The position numbers and the translations under genes were made by a program. A stretch of 64,000 nt of DNA from Mesorhizobium sp. NZP2298 (lineage in GTDB: Bacteria > Pseudomonadota > Alphaproteobacteria > Rhizobiales > Rhizobiaceae): the NCBI RefSeq assembly GCF_013170825.1, contig NZ_CP033365.1, positions 6,584,001 to 6,648,000 of the forward strand. The letters are read 5' to 3'. Under the pieces are notes generated by a model. That model ran no database searches. It was not told the DNA's origin and saw only the letters and a list, made by a program, of their open reading frames with translations. This document shows positions 27,555 through 36,670 of the stretch, piece after piece. The first letter of the stretch is position 1; each line of letters starts with the position of its first letter.

Positions 27555-28235
27555 CAAGTAAATGCCGCAGTCTTAGCGGGTGGCGAACCGCGCTCGTTCG
27601 CTGTTCCCACCTTAGGAATCCCGCTGGCTTCCAGCTCTCTCTCAAGTTTAGGCATTGCCGCACCAGACAATATCTGATCTGATTCTTATGAACGCGACCA
27701 CAGAATCTTCTTGGCATTACTAAGGCGCGCTCTATGACTGGCAGACGTTGCTTACAGGTGTATTGTCGGCACGTATCTATTGTGGATTCAAATCCAGCGT
27801 CAAAGACGCCAGTCGCGATTTGAGAGCGAATGGATCGCACTCGAACGCAAACGTGAGAACCTGGCCCCCCGCATCGGGCTTCCACACGCTCTCGCAGAGC
27901 TCAGCAGATATTGGGCTGCCTCGTTCGAGTCCTCGCGCAGCCTGGTCGCAGCGTCGCGTGCTTCCGCAGTCTCTGGAGAATCATTTGGAGTCGCCTGTAT
28001 TTTCGTGGTCGTATATCCCTAGTCAGCGCGACCGGCGAAGTTCGGCCAAGCGATCGGCCAAATCGACCTACCGATCGCAAATTTCGACATACTATCAATG
28101 CGCTAAGCATAGCGAATATCGGCCATCATCGGCATCGGCATTGGCGTCGTCGATCAACCGTCTCGGTGAAGCTGAGGTAGCGGCTAACATCGGCCAAATG
28201 ATCGGCCAGTTATGGGCGCTCAGCTAAAATTTCTG
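27555..28235. other. Non-coding stretch upstream of the Fic gene
   Basis: No convincing gene in either strand; the open frames overlap each other without family similarity or ribosome sites. The right half carries several copies of ATCGGCCA(A), described separately. Confidence 0.5.
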
Positions 28236-28274
28236 TTGACATATACGTACTTAGCGCGATCTAACATCGGCCAA
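28041..28274. repeat. Dispersed ATCGGCCAA motifs upstream of fic
   Basis: TCGGCCAA or ATCGGCCA occurs at 28042-28049, 28053-28061, 28118-28125, 28189-28197, 28201-28208 and 28266-28274. Two copies sit in the longer direct repeat CTAACATCGGCCAA (28184-28197 and 28261-28274). The last copy ends two bases before the fic start codon and overlaps the predicted -10. This looks like an operator array for an autoregulator or antitoxin. Confidence 0.55.
28236..28264 (+). promoter_or_regulatory. Probable fic promoter
   Basis: TTGACA (28236-28241) is followed after 17 bases by ATCTAA (28259-28264), giving a weak -10. The -10 overlaps the direct repeat that runs up to the start codon, so a bound repressor would block both polymerase and leader. 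The resulting mRNA leader would be very short. Confidence 0.45.
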
Positions 28275-28276
28275 TT

Positions 28277-29464
28277 ATGGAAGAGACCGTACAGCGCATC
28301 GAGCCGGCGCGCCTGGAAGACGTTGCGGAGCCTATCTCCGACGCGCTGGCTGAGCTGTCAGCAAGCTCGGCGGTTCTCGGCGCCAAGCTGCATCCGCGCA
28401 CGGCCGCGAACCTGGCGGATCTCGTGCGCATCATGAACACCTATTACAGCAACCTGATCGAGGGCCACAACACGCGCCCCCGCGACATCGAACGCGCCCT
28501 CGCCGGCGAATTCGACAAAGACCAGGAACGACGCAACCTGCAGGTGGAAGCCGCGGCCCATGTTCGACTGCAGGGGGAAATCGATCGCCTGGCAGCGGAG
28601 GGTCAGCTCCCAGAACCGGCTTCGCTTGATTTTTTGCGCTGGCTGCATGCGGAATTCTACCGTGACGCCGATGAGGCGATGTTGCGCATTCGCGGCGCAG
28701 ACAGAGAATTCTTGATGGTTCCGGGTCGGTGGCGATCACAGCCTGAACATGATGTCACTGTCGGCCGCCACCAGCCGCCGTCAAGCGATCGCGTCGAAGC
28801 GTTCATGGAGCATTTCGCTAGCCGGTACCGCTTCCAACGTACGGGCAAAGCGGCTAGGATATTGGCGATTCCGGCCGCGCATCATCGGTTCAATTATATT
28901 CATCCCTTCCCAGACGGCAATGGACGCGTCAGTCGCTTGATGAGTCACGCCATGGCCCATGAGGCAGGAATCGCCGCGCACGGGCTGTGGTCGATTTCCC
29001 GAGGCCTGGCGCGGGGTCTGGAAAGCCGCGGCGACTATAAACGCATGATGGATCACGCCGACATGCCACGCCAAGGCGATCGCGACGGCCGCGGTAATCT
29101 TTCTATGCGGGCGCTGGCGGATTTTACCTTATGGTTTCTACGCGTATGCATCGACCAGGTCAGTTTCATGTCCAGCCTGTTCGATTTGAACCAACTTGCC
29201 CGGCGCCTGCAGCGGTTCGTTCAACGCTACGACCTGAAGCCGGAAGCTTTCCGGCTGCTCGAGGAGGCGCTTCTGCGCGGCGAGTTCGATCGCGGTGAGG
29301 CCTCACGTATCGCTGGCTTGCCGGAACGTACGGCCCGCCGCGTGTTTACCGAGGTGCTCGAGCTTGGCCTGCTTGCGTCCGATACCCCGAAAGGACCGGT
29401 ATCGCTACGCTTCCCGGTCGACACGTTGGACGAACTGTTTCCTAAGCTATTTCCGGAAACTTAG
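28277..29464 (+). CDS. Fic-domain protein (AMPylase), class II
   Basis: 395 residues. The Fic active-site motif HPFPDGNGR is at 209-217 (catalytic His209). An N-terminal inhibitory helix carries SNLIEG at 58-63, the (S/T)xxxE(G/N) motif whose Glu blocks ATP binding, so this is a self-inhibited class II Fic. Residues 1-40 form the usual Fic_N region, and a C-terminal winged-helix-like segment ([20 protein letters not shown]) could bind DNA. Such proteins AMPylate target proteins. It lies between the accessory cassette and the integrase remnant, with no separate antitoxin gene. Confidence 0.88.
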   Translation: MEETVQRIEPARLEDVAEPISDALAELSASSAVLGAKLHPRTAANLADLVRIMNTYYSNLIEGHNTRPRDIERALAGEFDKDQERRNLQVEAAAHVRLQGEIDRLAAEGQLPEPASLDFLRWLHAEFYRDADEAMLRIRGADREFLMVPGRWRSQPEHDVTVGRHQPPSSDRVEAFMEHFASRYRFQRTGKAARILAIPAAHHRFNYIHPFPDGNGRVSRLMSHAMAHEAGIAAHGLWSISRGLARGLESRGDYKRMMDHADMPRQGDRDGRGNLSMRALADFTLWFLRVCIDQVSFMSSLFDLNQLARRLQRFVQRYDLKPEAFRLLEEALLRGEFDRGEASRIAGLPERTARRVFTEVLELGLLASDTPKGPVSLRFPVDTLDELFPKLFPET

Positions 29465-29485
29465 CGTCGCATAACTGCGCCTACT

Positions 29486-29982
29486 GTTTCCCCGCCCCGG
29501 CGAGTTGCGAGCCGCCGGATGGGAAGAGTTCGACTTCAAAGGCTCGGTGTGGACCATCCCGGAAGCAGGCATGAAAATGCGGCGGCCGCACCGCGTTGCA
29601 CTTTCGAGGCAGGCCATCAAAATCCTGACCGATCTCAGAGACATTTCCGGCAGCGAGGCGCTGCTGTTTCCAAGTGCGCGATCGGGTTCTCGTCCGATTT
29701 CCGACTATACACTTAACGCCGCCCTGCGTCGCATGGGTTACAGCAAGAAAGAAGCAACGGCTCACGGTTTCCGAGCAACGGCATCAACTCTGTTGAATGA
29801 ATGCGGCAAGTGGCATCCAGACGCAAGAGAGACAGCTGACCCATATTGAAAAGAACGACGTTCGGCGCGCTTCCGCCAGGGCAGAGCACTGGGAAAAGCG
29901 CGTCAGTATGATGCAGTGGTGGGCCGATTATCTGGACGAAATTGGGTGCACGAAACCTGCAGTTGAACCCAAACAAGTGTAA
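29486..29982 (+). pseudogene. Integrase remnant (C-terminal half, frameshifted)
   Basis: The sequence matches intS residues ~234-390 closely. FPRPGELRAAGWEEFDF, MKMRRPHRVALSRQAIKIL, and TAHGFRATASTLLNECGKW are all recognisable. Near 29825 there is a net 2-base deletion relative to intS that shifts the frame, and the continuation (QLTHIEKNDVRRASARAEHW) reads on in another frame. The catalytic Tyr codon of intS is replaced by Ser (RRASARAEHW). The N-terminal half is missing and the fic gene ends 22 bases before the homology starts. It is a dead second integrase, likely from a tandem element. Confidence 0.85.
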
Positions 29983-30207
29983 CTGCAACCCCGTGTCCGC
30001 ACCTATCGTGAACATGAACATCAGCTTTGCGTACGTTATGACATTGGCCGCGTCTATGTTGGGGCGGAACCGGCGACGCAGTCCTTCGAGGGACAGGGGC
30101 TTTTCACAAATCTACGTCAAGCGGCTTAACTGGTTGTGGAGCTTCAATCGTTATTCCGAGTCGGCTGACGGCCGGCGTCAGCACAGCGTCAGGAACAGCG
30201 GTCTGGC

Positions 30208-30357
30208 TCAGCGTTCCGGCTTGTCGTCCCGGAGGATGCGCTCAGCGGCTCCGTCAAGATCCTCGTATTGGCCACTCTTCAACGCCCACAGAAAGCCAGT
30301 CAGCCCCAGTGCGCCAAGAAATAGGGCGACTGGCATGAGGTAGACGAGTATCGTCAT
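30208..30357 (-). CDS. fixS: cbb3 oxidase maturation protein FixS/CcoS
   Basis: 49 residues, one membrane helix (LMPVALFLGALGLTGFLWAL) followed by KSGQYEDLDGAAERILRDDK, the FixS pattern. It is needed for cofactor insertion into cbb3 oxidase. The start ATG 30357 overlaps the fixI stop by four bases. Confidence 0.92.
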   Translation of the reverse strand: MTILVYLMPVALFLGALGLTGFLWALKSGQYEDLDGAAERILRDDKPER

Positions 30358-32642
30358 GATGACCGCGCTAATGGGTGAATGCCGGAATGCGTTGCCGAAG
30401 AAGCCCTCGTCAGCTCGGCGAGCCTAAAGCCCTGCAGCCGCAGCCCGTTTCCGATCACCAGCAGCGATGAGGCGGACATCGCGACCGCGGCGATCAACGG
30501 CGTGACGTTGCCGAAGATGGCGATCGGCACGGCAACAGCGTTGTAGATGATCGCGATGGCTATGTTCTGGCGGATCAGCCGCCCTGCCTTCCGCGAGACG
30601 TCCAGCGCAAGGGGTACGGCCGAAAGGCTTTCACGCAGGAACACGAAATCGGCGGCGTTGCGGCCAATATCGGCGGCGGTCGCGGGAGCGATCGAGACGT
30701 GCGCCGCGCCCAGCGCTGGCGTGTCGTTGAGCCCGTCGCCCACCATCAGGACCTTGTGGCCGGCCTTGGTCAGCACTTCGATCCGCTCAGCCTTCTCGGA
30801 CGGCAGCAGCGCCGAAACAAAACGGTCGATGCCCAATATTCTTGCGACATCGCCACAAGCGTCCGGGGTATCGCCCGACAGCATTTCGACCGACACGCCG
30901 GCATCCTTCAATTGCCCGACCGCCGCCTTGGCGTCGGCGCGCGTAGCGTCCTCGAACGTGAAGGAGGCGACGATCCTCCCATTCTTCGAAAGCACCGTCC
31001 CGCCATAGCCGCCATACTTGCCTTTGCCACCGGTCCGGGCTTTCCATCCGGCCCAGCCGCGCCGGCCAAGACGCCAGGTGCTGTCCGCGGTCGTGGCTTC
31101 GATGCCGAGACCCGGGTGCTCGCTGACGGCTTCCAGCTTCGACTGGCCGGCAAAACCCGCGAATGCGGCGATGGCCTTCGAGAACGGGTGACGGGAGTGC
31201 GCCGCCATGTCGGCTGCGATCGCCAGCATCGCCGGATCGATGGTCGACGCGTTGACCAGCCTGGGCTGACCGAGCGTCAGCGTGCCGGTCTTGTCGAATA
31301 CCGCCACGTCTATCGCGGCCAAGCGCTCAATGGCCGATCCGTCCTTGACCATCACGCCGGCTTCGAACAAGCGGCGCGCCGCGACCACTTGCACGATAGG
31401 CACGGCCAGACCGAGCGCGCATGGGCATGTGATGATGAGAACGGCGATCGCGATTGTCACTGCCCGGTGCCAGTCGCCGGTTACCGCCATCCAGCCAAGG
31501 AACGTCACGAAGGCGGTGAGATGGACCACCGGCGCGTAGAGCGCCGAGACACGGTCGGCGATCCGCCGATAGTGCGCACGACCACCTTCGGCGGCTTCCA
31601 TCAGCCGGACCATTTCCGCCAGGAAGGAGTCCTTTGCCGCAGCGGTCGCTTCGATGGTCAGCGGGCCGGTAAGGTTGAGCGTGCCGGCCTGAACCTGTTG
31701 CCCGGACGTCACGGTTTTTGGTGTGCTCTCGCCAGAAACCAGCGAGCAGTCGAGATCCGACGCGCCCCGAATGATCCGGCCGTCGACAGGGACCCTTTCG
31801 CCTGCGGCGACCAGAAGGTGCATGCCCGGTTCGATCTCGCCAACCGGCAGGTAGTCGCGCGCGCCATCGCCGCGCAGCACCATGGCGCCACGTGCGGCCA
31901 ACTGGGACAGGCCTTTCACGGCGGTCCGTGCCCGTTCGCGCATGACGTGATCCAGGGTGCGGCCGATCAACAGGAAAAACAGCAGGGATACGGACGCGTC
32001 GAAATAGGCGTGATCGCCATGATTGATCGTCTCATAGAGGCTCATGGCATAAGCGAGCGACACCCCAACCGCGATCGGCACGTCCATGTTCATGCGGCCG
32101 TGGCGCAGTGCATTCCAGGCCGAGCGGAAGAAGATGCCGCCGGCAAAGGTGAGCGCCGGGATGGCGATCAATGCAGAGACCCAGTGAAACAGGTCGCGGG
32201 TAGCACCTTCGGCGCCGGACCAGACCGAGACCGAAAGCAGCATGATGTTGCCGGCGGCGAACCCGGCGACCGCGACCGCGCGGATCAGCTCGGCAAGCGT
32301 CTTGTCTTTTTCATCGATCTCGGCGGCGAACAGATGCGCCTCGTAGCCCAGTCGTCTCAGCGCAGCGACGAAGGGCGGCACCTCGTCGCCTCGCCACCGG
32401 ATCGCGACGCGCTTGGTCGACAAGTTGACACGCGCGTCTTCGACATTGTCGAGCTTTGCCAGCGCCGTCTCGATCGCCTGGATGCAGGCTGCGCAATGAA
32501 CCGTCGGTACTGAAAGGTCGGTCTGGCGAAGACCATCGCCAACCAAGCGGCTCGCCAACCTGATCTCCTGGCCAGATGGCAGGACCGATGTGGTACCGGT
32601 CAGATCCATTGCCTGTTCCGCGCCGGGTGCACAGCAGCTCAT
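30354..32642 (-). CDS. fixI: Cation-transporting P-type ATPase FixI/CcoI
   Basis: 762 residues. A CopA-type Cu-exporting ATPase that supplies copper to cbb3 oxidase. Visible are an N-terminal CC pair, the HMA motif HCAACIQAIE, the membrane CPC motif (IITCPCALGLAVP), the phosphorylation site DKTGTLTLGQP, and the hinge MVGDGLNDTPAL. It overlaps fixH by four bases at its start and fixS at its stop, so fixGHIS is one coupled operon reading leftward. Confidence 0.95.
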   Translation of the reverse strand: MSCCAPGAEQAMDLTGTTSVLPSGQEIRLASRLVGDGLRQTDLSVPTVHCAACIQAIETALAKLDNVEDARVNLSTKRVAIRWRGDEVPPFVAALRRLGYEAHLFAAEIDEKDKTLAELIRAVAVAGFAAGNIMLLSVSVWSGAEGATRDLFHWVSALIAIPALTFAGGIFFRSAWNALRHGRMNMDVPIAVGVSLAYAMSLYETINHGDHAYFDASVSLLFFLLIGRTLDHVMRERARTAVKGLSQLAARGAMVLRGDGARDYLPVGEIEPGMHLLVAAGERVPVDGRIIRGASDLDCSLVSGESTPKTVTSGQQVQAGTLNLTGPLTIEATAAAKDSFLAEMVRLMEAAEGGRAHYRRIADRVSALYAPVVHLTAFVTFLGWMAVTGDWHRAVTIAIAVLIITCPCALGLAVPIVQVVAARRLFEAGVMVKDGSAIERLAAIDVAVFDKTGTLTLGQPRLVNASTIDPAMLAIAADMAAHSRHPFSKAIAAFAGFAGQSKLEAVSEHPGLGIEATTADSTWRLGRRGWAGWKARTGGKGKYGGYGGTVLSKNGRIVASFTFEDATRADAKAAVGQLKDAGVSVEMLSGDTPDACGDVARILGIDRFVSALLPSEKAERIEVLTKAGHKVLMVGDGLNDTPALGAAHVSIAPATAADIGRNAADFVFLRESLSAVPLALDVSRKAGRLIRQNIAIAIIYNAVAVPIAIFGNVTPLIAAVAMSASSLLVIGNGLRLQGFRLAELTRASSATHSGIHPLARSS

Positions 32643-33136
32643 TGCAGCGCTCCTTGCGAAATCATGATCCTGCGGACGTCGCGATAGGGTAGCGCCAGGC
32701 CGGCATCGGCGTCGACTTCGACGATCCAGACGCCGTCCTTCGGCATGTGCCGCGCCGCGAATTCCTCGCCGGAGGCGAGGGCGAGCGTAACGGACTTGTC
32801 CTCTTTCTCGTATGCGGGATGGCGAAACAGCACCTTGACGCCATGCAAGGGGACCGGCTTGCCGGTGGTATCGCTCAAGCTGTAGCGGACCTCACCCCGA
32901 GCGATCGTCAGTTTGCCGGTCCAGCCGAGTGCCGCCTGCGCGCGCCCTTCCTCGGCCTTTTTGTTGAATTGCTGGCTGGCCACATAGGTGTTCTCGACGA
33001 CAAGGCCGGTCCAGCTCGTGCTGGCGAGTGTCGCCATCGTGAGATTGACCGCGATGATCACGCCGAAAAAGCCGAGAATGGTGAGCAGCATGTGCCTGCC
33101 GGTGAACTCACGCGTCTTTTGCGTATTGGTGCTCAT
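32639..33136 (-). CDS. fixH: FixH-like cbb3 assembly membrane protein
   Basis: 165 residues. An N-terminal membrane helix (HMLLTILGFFGVIIAVNLTM) with the FixH signature, then a periplasmic β-rich domain (GWTGKLTIARGEVRYSLSD). It is needed for cbb3 oxidase assembly. The start overlaps the fixG stop by four bases (ATGA). Confidence 0.93.
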   Translation of the reverse strand: MSTNTQKTREFTGRHMLLTILGFFGVIIAVNLTMATLASTSWTGLVVENTYVASQQFNKKAEEGRAQAALGWTGKLTIARGEVRYSLSDTTGKPVPLHGVKVLFRHPAYEKEDKSVTLALASGEEFAARHMPKDGVWIVEVDADAGLALPYRDVRRIMISQGALQ

Positions 33137-34704
33137 CTGGCGATCTCCGGGGCGTTGAAGGTGGCGGTGTATTCGTCCGATTCGAAGCTCGCTCTGTCCT
33201 CGACGCGGAACTTGAAGGTTTGTGCAGCGTGCCGAACCTCACCCGCTGGCTGGCGCACGAAGACCTTCAGCATGTTCAGCCGGTCGGCTTCGACCGCGAT
33301 GGCGAAGAAGCGAGCTGCCGGCAGATCACTGCCGACGACGCTCATTTCGGCTCCCTGCAAGCCCTGCATCGTGACGACGATCGTCCTTGGCTCGGGGATC
33401 ATGTTAAGCAGCTTGACGGTGTAACCGTTGCGGATCGAGCCGTCGGACAGGGTCACGAATTGCGGATTGCGGTCGTGCAGGACGTTGATCTCGAGTCGGT
33501 CGCGCGTCAGCAGCGAATAGATCAAGGCAAGCCCGACCGCCGTCCACGCGCCCATGTAGAAGAAGGTCCTCGGCCGGAAGATCTTGCGAATATGGAAATG
33601 CGCCAACCTGGCGGAGAATGTGCTGTCGGCCGTTCTGACGAGTGAAGGGTTCACGGGACCGGAGCCGCCTGCGGTCGCCACCGCCATGTTGGCGTTGTAG
33701 TCGGACAGCGTCGCATAGGAGATCAGCCCGCGCTCCTTGCCGAGCTTGTTCATGACGCCGTCGCAGGCATCAAGGCACAGCGCGCAAGTGATGCATTCGA
33801 GTTGCTGGCCGTCGCGAATGTCGATCCCCATCGGGCAGACTGCGACACAGGCATTGCAGTCGACGCAGTCACCGACCGGCTGCCCCGCAGCCTGGACCTT
33901 CTTGGCGTGCCGCGAACGAGGTTCGCCACGCCAGTCATTGTAGGTCACAGTGAGCGAATTCTCGTCGAGCATGGCAGCCTGGATGCGCGGCCACGGGCAC
34001 ATGTAGGTGCAGACTTGCTCGCGCATCAGCCCGCCGAACGTGTAGGTGGTCGCCGTCAGCACCGCGATGGTGACGTAGGCGACCGAAGCGGCGGTGCCGT
34101 TGAATACGTCGCCGATCAGCGTCGGCGCATCGGCGAAATAGAGGATCCAGGCGCCGCCGGTAGCTGCCGCTATGACCAGCCAGATGGCGTGTTTCGACAC
34201 ACGCAGCACCAGTTTGCGCGCGGTCCAGCGGCCGGCGTCGAGCTTCATGCGAGCGTTGCGATCGCCTTCGATCGCCCGCTCGACAACTAGGAAAAGATCG
34301 ACCCATACCGTCTGCGGGCAGGTATAGCCGCACCAGGCGCGGCCGACGGTGGACGTGATCAGGAAGAGGCCGATGCCGGCCATCATCAGAAGGCCGGCGA
34401 CATAGTAGAATTCCTGCGGCCATATCTCGATGAAGAAGACGTAGAAACGGCGGTTGGCAAGATCGATCAGCACGGCCTGATCAGGAGCAAACGGACCTCG
34501 ATCCCAGCGCAACCAGGGCATCAGATAATAGATGCCCAGCGTGATCGCCATCACCAGCCATTTGAAGCGGCGAAAGCTGCCCGAGGCGCGTTTAGGGAAG
34601 ATTTTCTTGCGCGGAGCATAGAGCGGCTGTCGTGTCTTGGCGGAGTTGACCGCTTTTGCCTCGAGCCGCTCCATCTGCGTTTTATCCAGCACGTGCATCT
34701 CCAC
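33133..34704 (-). CDS. fixG: FixG/CcoG cytochrome oxidase accessory ferredoxin
   Basis: 523 residues with five to six membrane helices. A 4Fe-4S region CVDCNACVAVCPMGIDIRDG is followed by a second set ECITCALCLDACDGVM. CcoG acts in copper reduction and delivery for cbb3 oxidase assembly. It heads the fixGHIS operon, with an FNR-like box about 100 bases upstream and fixP beyond that, also leftward. Confidence 0.95.
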   Translation of the reverse strand: MEMHVLDKTQMERLEAKAVNSAKTRQPLYAPRKKIFPKRASGSFRRFKWLVMAITLGIYYLMPWLRWDRGPFAPDQAVLIDLANRRFYVFFIEIWPQEFYYVAGLLMMAGIGLFLITSTVGRAWCGYTCPQTVWVDLFLVVERAIEGDRNARMKLDAGRWTARKLVLRVSKHAIWLVIAAATGGAWILYFADAPTLIGDVFNGTAASVAYVTIAVLTATTYTFGGLMREQVCTYMCPWPRIQAAMLDENSLTVTYNDWRGEPRSRHAKKVQAAGQPVGDCVDCNACVAVCPMGIDIRDGQQLECITCALCLDACDGVMNKLGKERGLISYATLSDYNANMAVATAGGSGPVNPSLVRTADSTFSARLAHFHIRKIFRPRTFFYMGAWTAVGLALIYSLLTRDRLEINVLHDRNPQFVTLSDGSIRNGYTVKLLNMIPEPRTIVVTMQGLQGAEMSVVGSDLPAARFFAIAVEADRLNMLKVFVRQPAGEVRHAAQTFKFRVEDRASFESDEYTATFNAPEIAR

Positions 34705-34802
34705 TCGCGCGCGGCCTATGACATCGTTGTGCGACGGACTTGTCTGCTTCGACAGACGTCCGGTCTGCAGTGAGCCCGCTTCGCCGTGTGGGCCGCGCCG
34801 CC

Positions 34803-34816
34803 TTGCTGCAGGTCAA
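34803..34816. promoter_or_regulatory. FNR/FixK-type box before fixG
   Basis: TTGCT-GCAG-GTCAA matches the TTGAY-N4-RTCAA consensus with one mismatch. It is ~100 bases upstream of fixG. The fnrN gene at 38947-39711 supplies a candidate activator. Confidence 0.6.
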
Positions 34817-34901
34817 TCGCCGCATGCCGGAATGGTGTCGGGGCCCGACTCGTGCCGGGCCCCGTCGCTTGGCGGGGAGGGCCGAGAATAGGCTTCCGTT
34901 C

Positions 34902-35765
34902 CTATTCTCCGCCGCCAAGCGAATGGACATAAACCGCAAGTTCCTTAACCTTGGTCTCGCCGAGACGCCCGATCCAGGCCGGCATGACACCGTGCTTCGG
35001 CGCGCGGACTTGGACGGCGATGGCTGTCTCGCCGGGTGCGTAGAGCCAGATCGCATCGGTCAGATTGGGCGCGCCGAGCTCTTTGTTGCCTTTCGCATTA
35101 TCGCCATGACAGGCGACGCAGTTTTCCGCGAATACCTTGGCGCCGGGCTCGATAAGACTTGCATCCTGGACCTTGCCCGAGAGGCTGGCGACATAGGCGC
35201 CGACCTGTGCGATCTGTTCGGGCGTGATGATGTCACCGAAGGGGGGCATTTCCGACTGCCGAGTATCCGGGTCGGATGCGAAACGGATGCCGTGCGCGAT
35301 CGTTTGCTGGATCTGCTCGGTCGTGCCGCCCCATAGCCAGTCATCGTCGTTCAGGTTTGGAAAGCCCTTCGACCCTTGGGCGCCCGAGCCGTGGCATTGC
35401 ACGCAATTGACCTTGAAGGTAGCTCCACCGGCCGCTACCGCGAATTCACGCAGCGCGTCGTCGGCTGCAATCTCGGATACGGTCTTCTGCTGGATGGCCG
35501 CGACATATTTGCCCTTGGCGGCTTCGGCAGCCGCCAGCTCAATCTTGACAGCGTTGCGGCTGGAATAGCCAAGCACACCCTTGGTCGCGGAAGACAGCAT
35601 CGGCCAAGCCGGATACGCAATTGTATAAGCCACCGCCCAAGCGACGGTGATGTAGAAGGTTATCACCCACCATCGGGGCAATGGGTTGTTGAGCTCCCTT
35701 ATCCCGTCCCATTCATGACCAGTCGTTGAGATGCCCGAGACTTCATCGATATGCTCGCTGCTCAT
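34902..35765 (-). CDS. fixP: cbb3 oxidase diheme subunit FixP/CcoP
   Basis: 287 residues. N-terminal membrane helix (WWVITFYITVAWAVAYTIAY), then two c-type heme motifs, CVQCH and CVACH, in the periplasmic part. It passes electrons to FixO and FixN. Two bases separate it from fixQ. Confidence 0.95.
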   Translation of the reverse strand: MSSEHIDEVSGISTTGHEWDGIRELNNPLPRWWVITFYITVAWAVAYTIAYPAWPMLSSATKGVLGYSSRNAVKIELAAAEAAKGKYVAAIQQKTVSEIAADDALREFAVAAGGATFKVNCVQCHGSGAQGSKGFPNLNDDDWLWGGTTEQIQQTIAHGIRFASDPDTRQSEMPPFGDIITPEQIAQVGAYVASLSGKVQDASLIEPGAKVFAENCVACHGDNAKGNKELGAPNLTDAIWLYAPGETAIAVQVRAPKHGVMPAWIGRLGETKVKELAVYVHSLGGGE

Positions 35766-35767
35766 GA

Positions 35768-35917
35768 TCAGTCGTCCTTGAGTGGAATCTGGGCGGCTTG
35801 ATCGGCCTGTATTTTGCCGCCGGGACGCAAGGCAAAGGCAATGCAGCCGACGAAGAAGAGCGCCATGGCAAGCAGACCCCAGCTGTCCGCGAATTCCCGC
35901 ATCAAATTATAGCTCAT
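35768..35917 (-). CDS. fixQ: cbb3 oxidase small subunit FixQ/CcoQ
   Basis: 49 residues from ATG 35917: one membrane helix (WGLLAMALFFVGCIAFALRPG) with the usual charged tail. The longer frame to 36007 is a shadow of fixO. It stabilises the oxidase complex. Confidence 0.92.
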   Translation of the reverse strand: MSYNLMREFADSWGLLAMALFFVGCIAFALRPGGKIQADQAAQIPLKDD

Positions 35918-35927
35918 TGCGTCCCCC

Positions 35928-36659
35928 TCAGCGGTAGCCGGCTGCATCGTCATAGGTCTTGAAATCGACCAGTGTTCCCAGCATTTGCAGATAGGCGACG
36001 AGGGCATCCATCTCGGTCACCTGCTGCGGATTGCCGTCCAGATCACCGACTTTGGCTTTCGGATAGCGTTTCTCGAGGCCCGAGGTATCGGCATTCGGGT
36101 CGGCCTGGGCCATCAGATCGGCATTGGCGTGCGCGATCATGTCATCGGAGTACGGGACGCCAACACGCGCGTTCGCAACCAGATGCGTCGAGAAGTCCTT
36201 CACCTCGATCGGAGCGTCCTTCAGGAAGGCATAGCGAGGCATGATAGATTCCGGCACCACCGAACGTGGATCCATAAGGTGCTGAACGTGCCATTCGTTG
36301 GAATAGCGGTTGCCGACTCGTGCAAGGTCAGGGCCGGTGCGCTTCGAGCCCCACTGGAAGGGGTGGTCGTACATGGACTCGGCGGCCAGGCTGTAGTGGC
36401 CGTAGCGCTCGACCTCGTCCCGGAAAGGCCTGATCATCTGGCTGTGGCAGAGGTAGCAGCCCTCGCGCACATAGATGTTGCGTCCGGCGAGTTCCAGTGG
36501 CGAGTAGGGCCGCATGCCTTCGACTTTCTCGATCGTGTTGTCGAGATAGAAAAGCGGCGCAATCTCGACGATACCGCCGACGGTCACGACAAGAAGAGAC
36601 CCAACGAGAAGAAGCGTGGCGTTCTTCTCGATGATCGCGTGTTTGTCCATCAAGCCCAT
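35928..36659 (-). CDS. fixO: cbb3 oxidase monoheme subunit FixO/CcoO
   Basis: 243 residues, with an N-terminal anchor ([20 protein letters not shown]) and one heme c motif, [15 protein letters not shown]. It is encoded 11 bases after fixN and ten before fixQ, in the standard fixNOQP order read leftward. Confidence 0.96.
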   Translation of the reverse strand: MGLMDKHAIIEKNATLLLVGSLLVVTVGGIVEIAPLFYLDNTIEKVEGMRPYSPLELAGRNIYVREGCYLCHSQMIRPFRDEVERYGHYSLAAESMYDHPFQWGSKRTGPDLARVGNRYSNEWHVQHLMDPRSVVPESIMPRYAFLKDAPIEVKDFSTHLVANARVGVPYSDDMIAHANADLMAQADPNADTSGLEKRYPKAKVGDLDGNPQQVTEMDALVAYLQMLGTLVDFKTYDDAAGYR

Positions 36660-36670
36660 TGTCTGGCTCC

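Noticed and set aside
28041..28274. CRISPR or integron-type repeats upstream of fic
   Set aside because: The motif is only 8-9 bases at irregular distances, which fits operators and not arrays.
29465..29500. A second tRNA-Phe 3' end (internal att site) beside the integrase remnant
   Set aside because: Looked for the tRNA 3' sequence here and around 30.0 kb; none was recognised, so tandem integration remains an inference.
30699..32513. 604-codon rightward frame opposite fixI
   Set aside because: Composition (Arg, His, Gln rich) is that of an antisense frame; fixI is supported by all P-type ATPase motifs.
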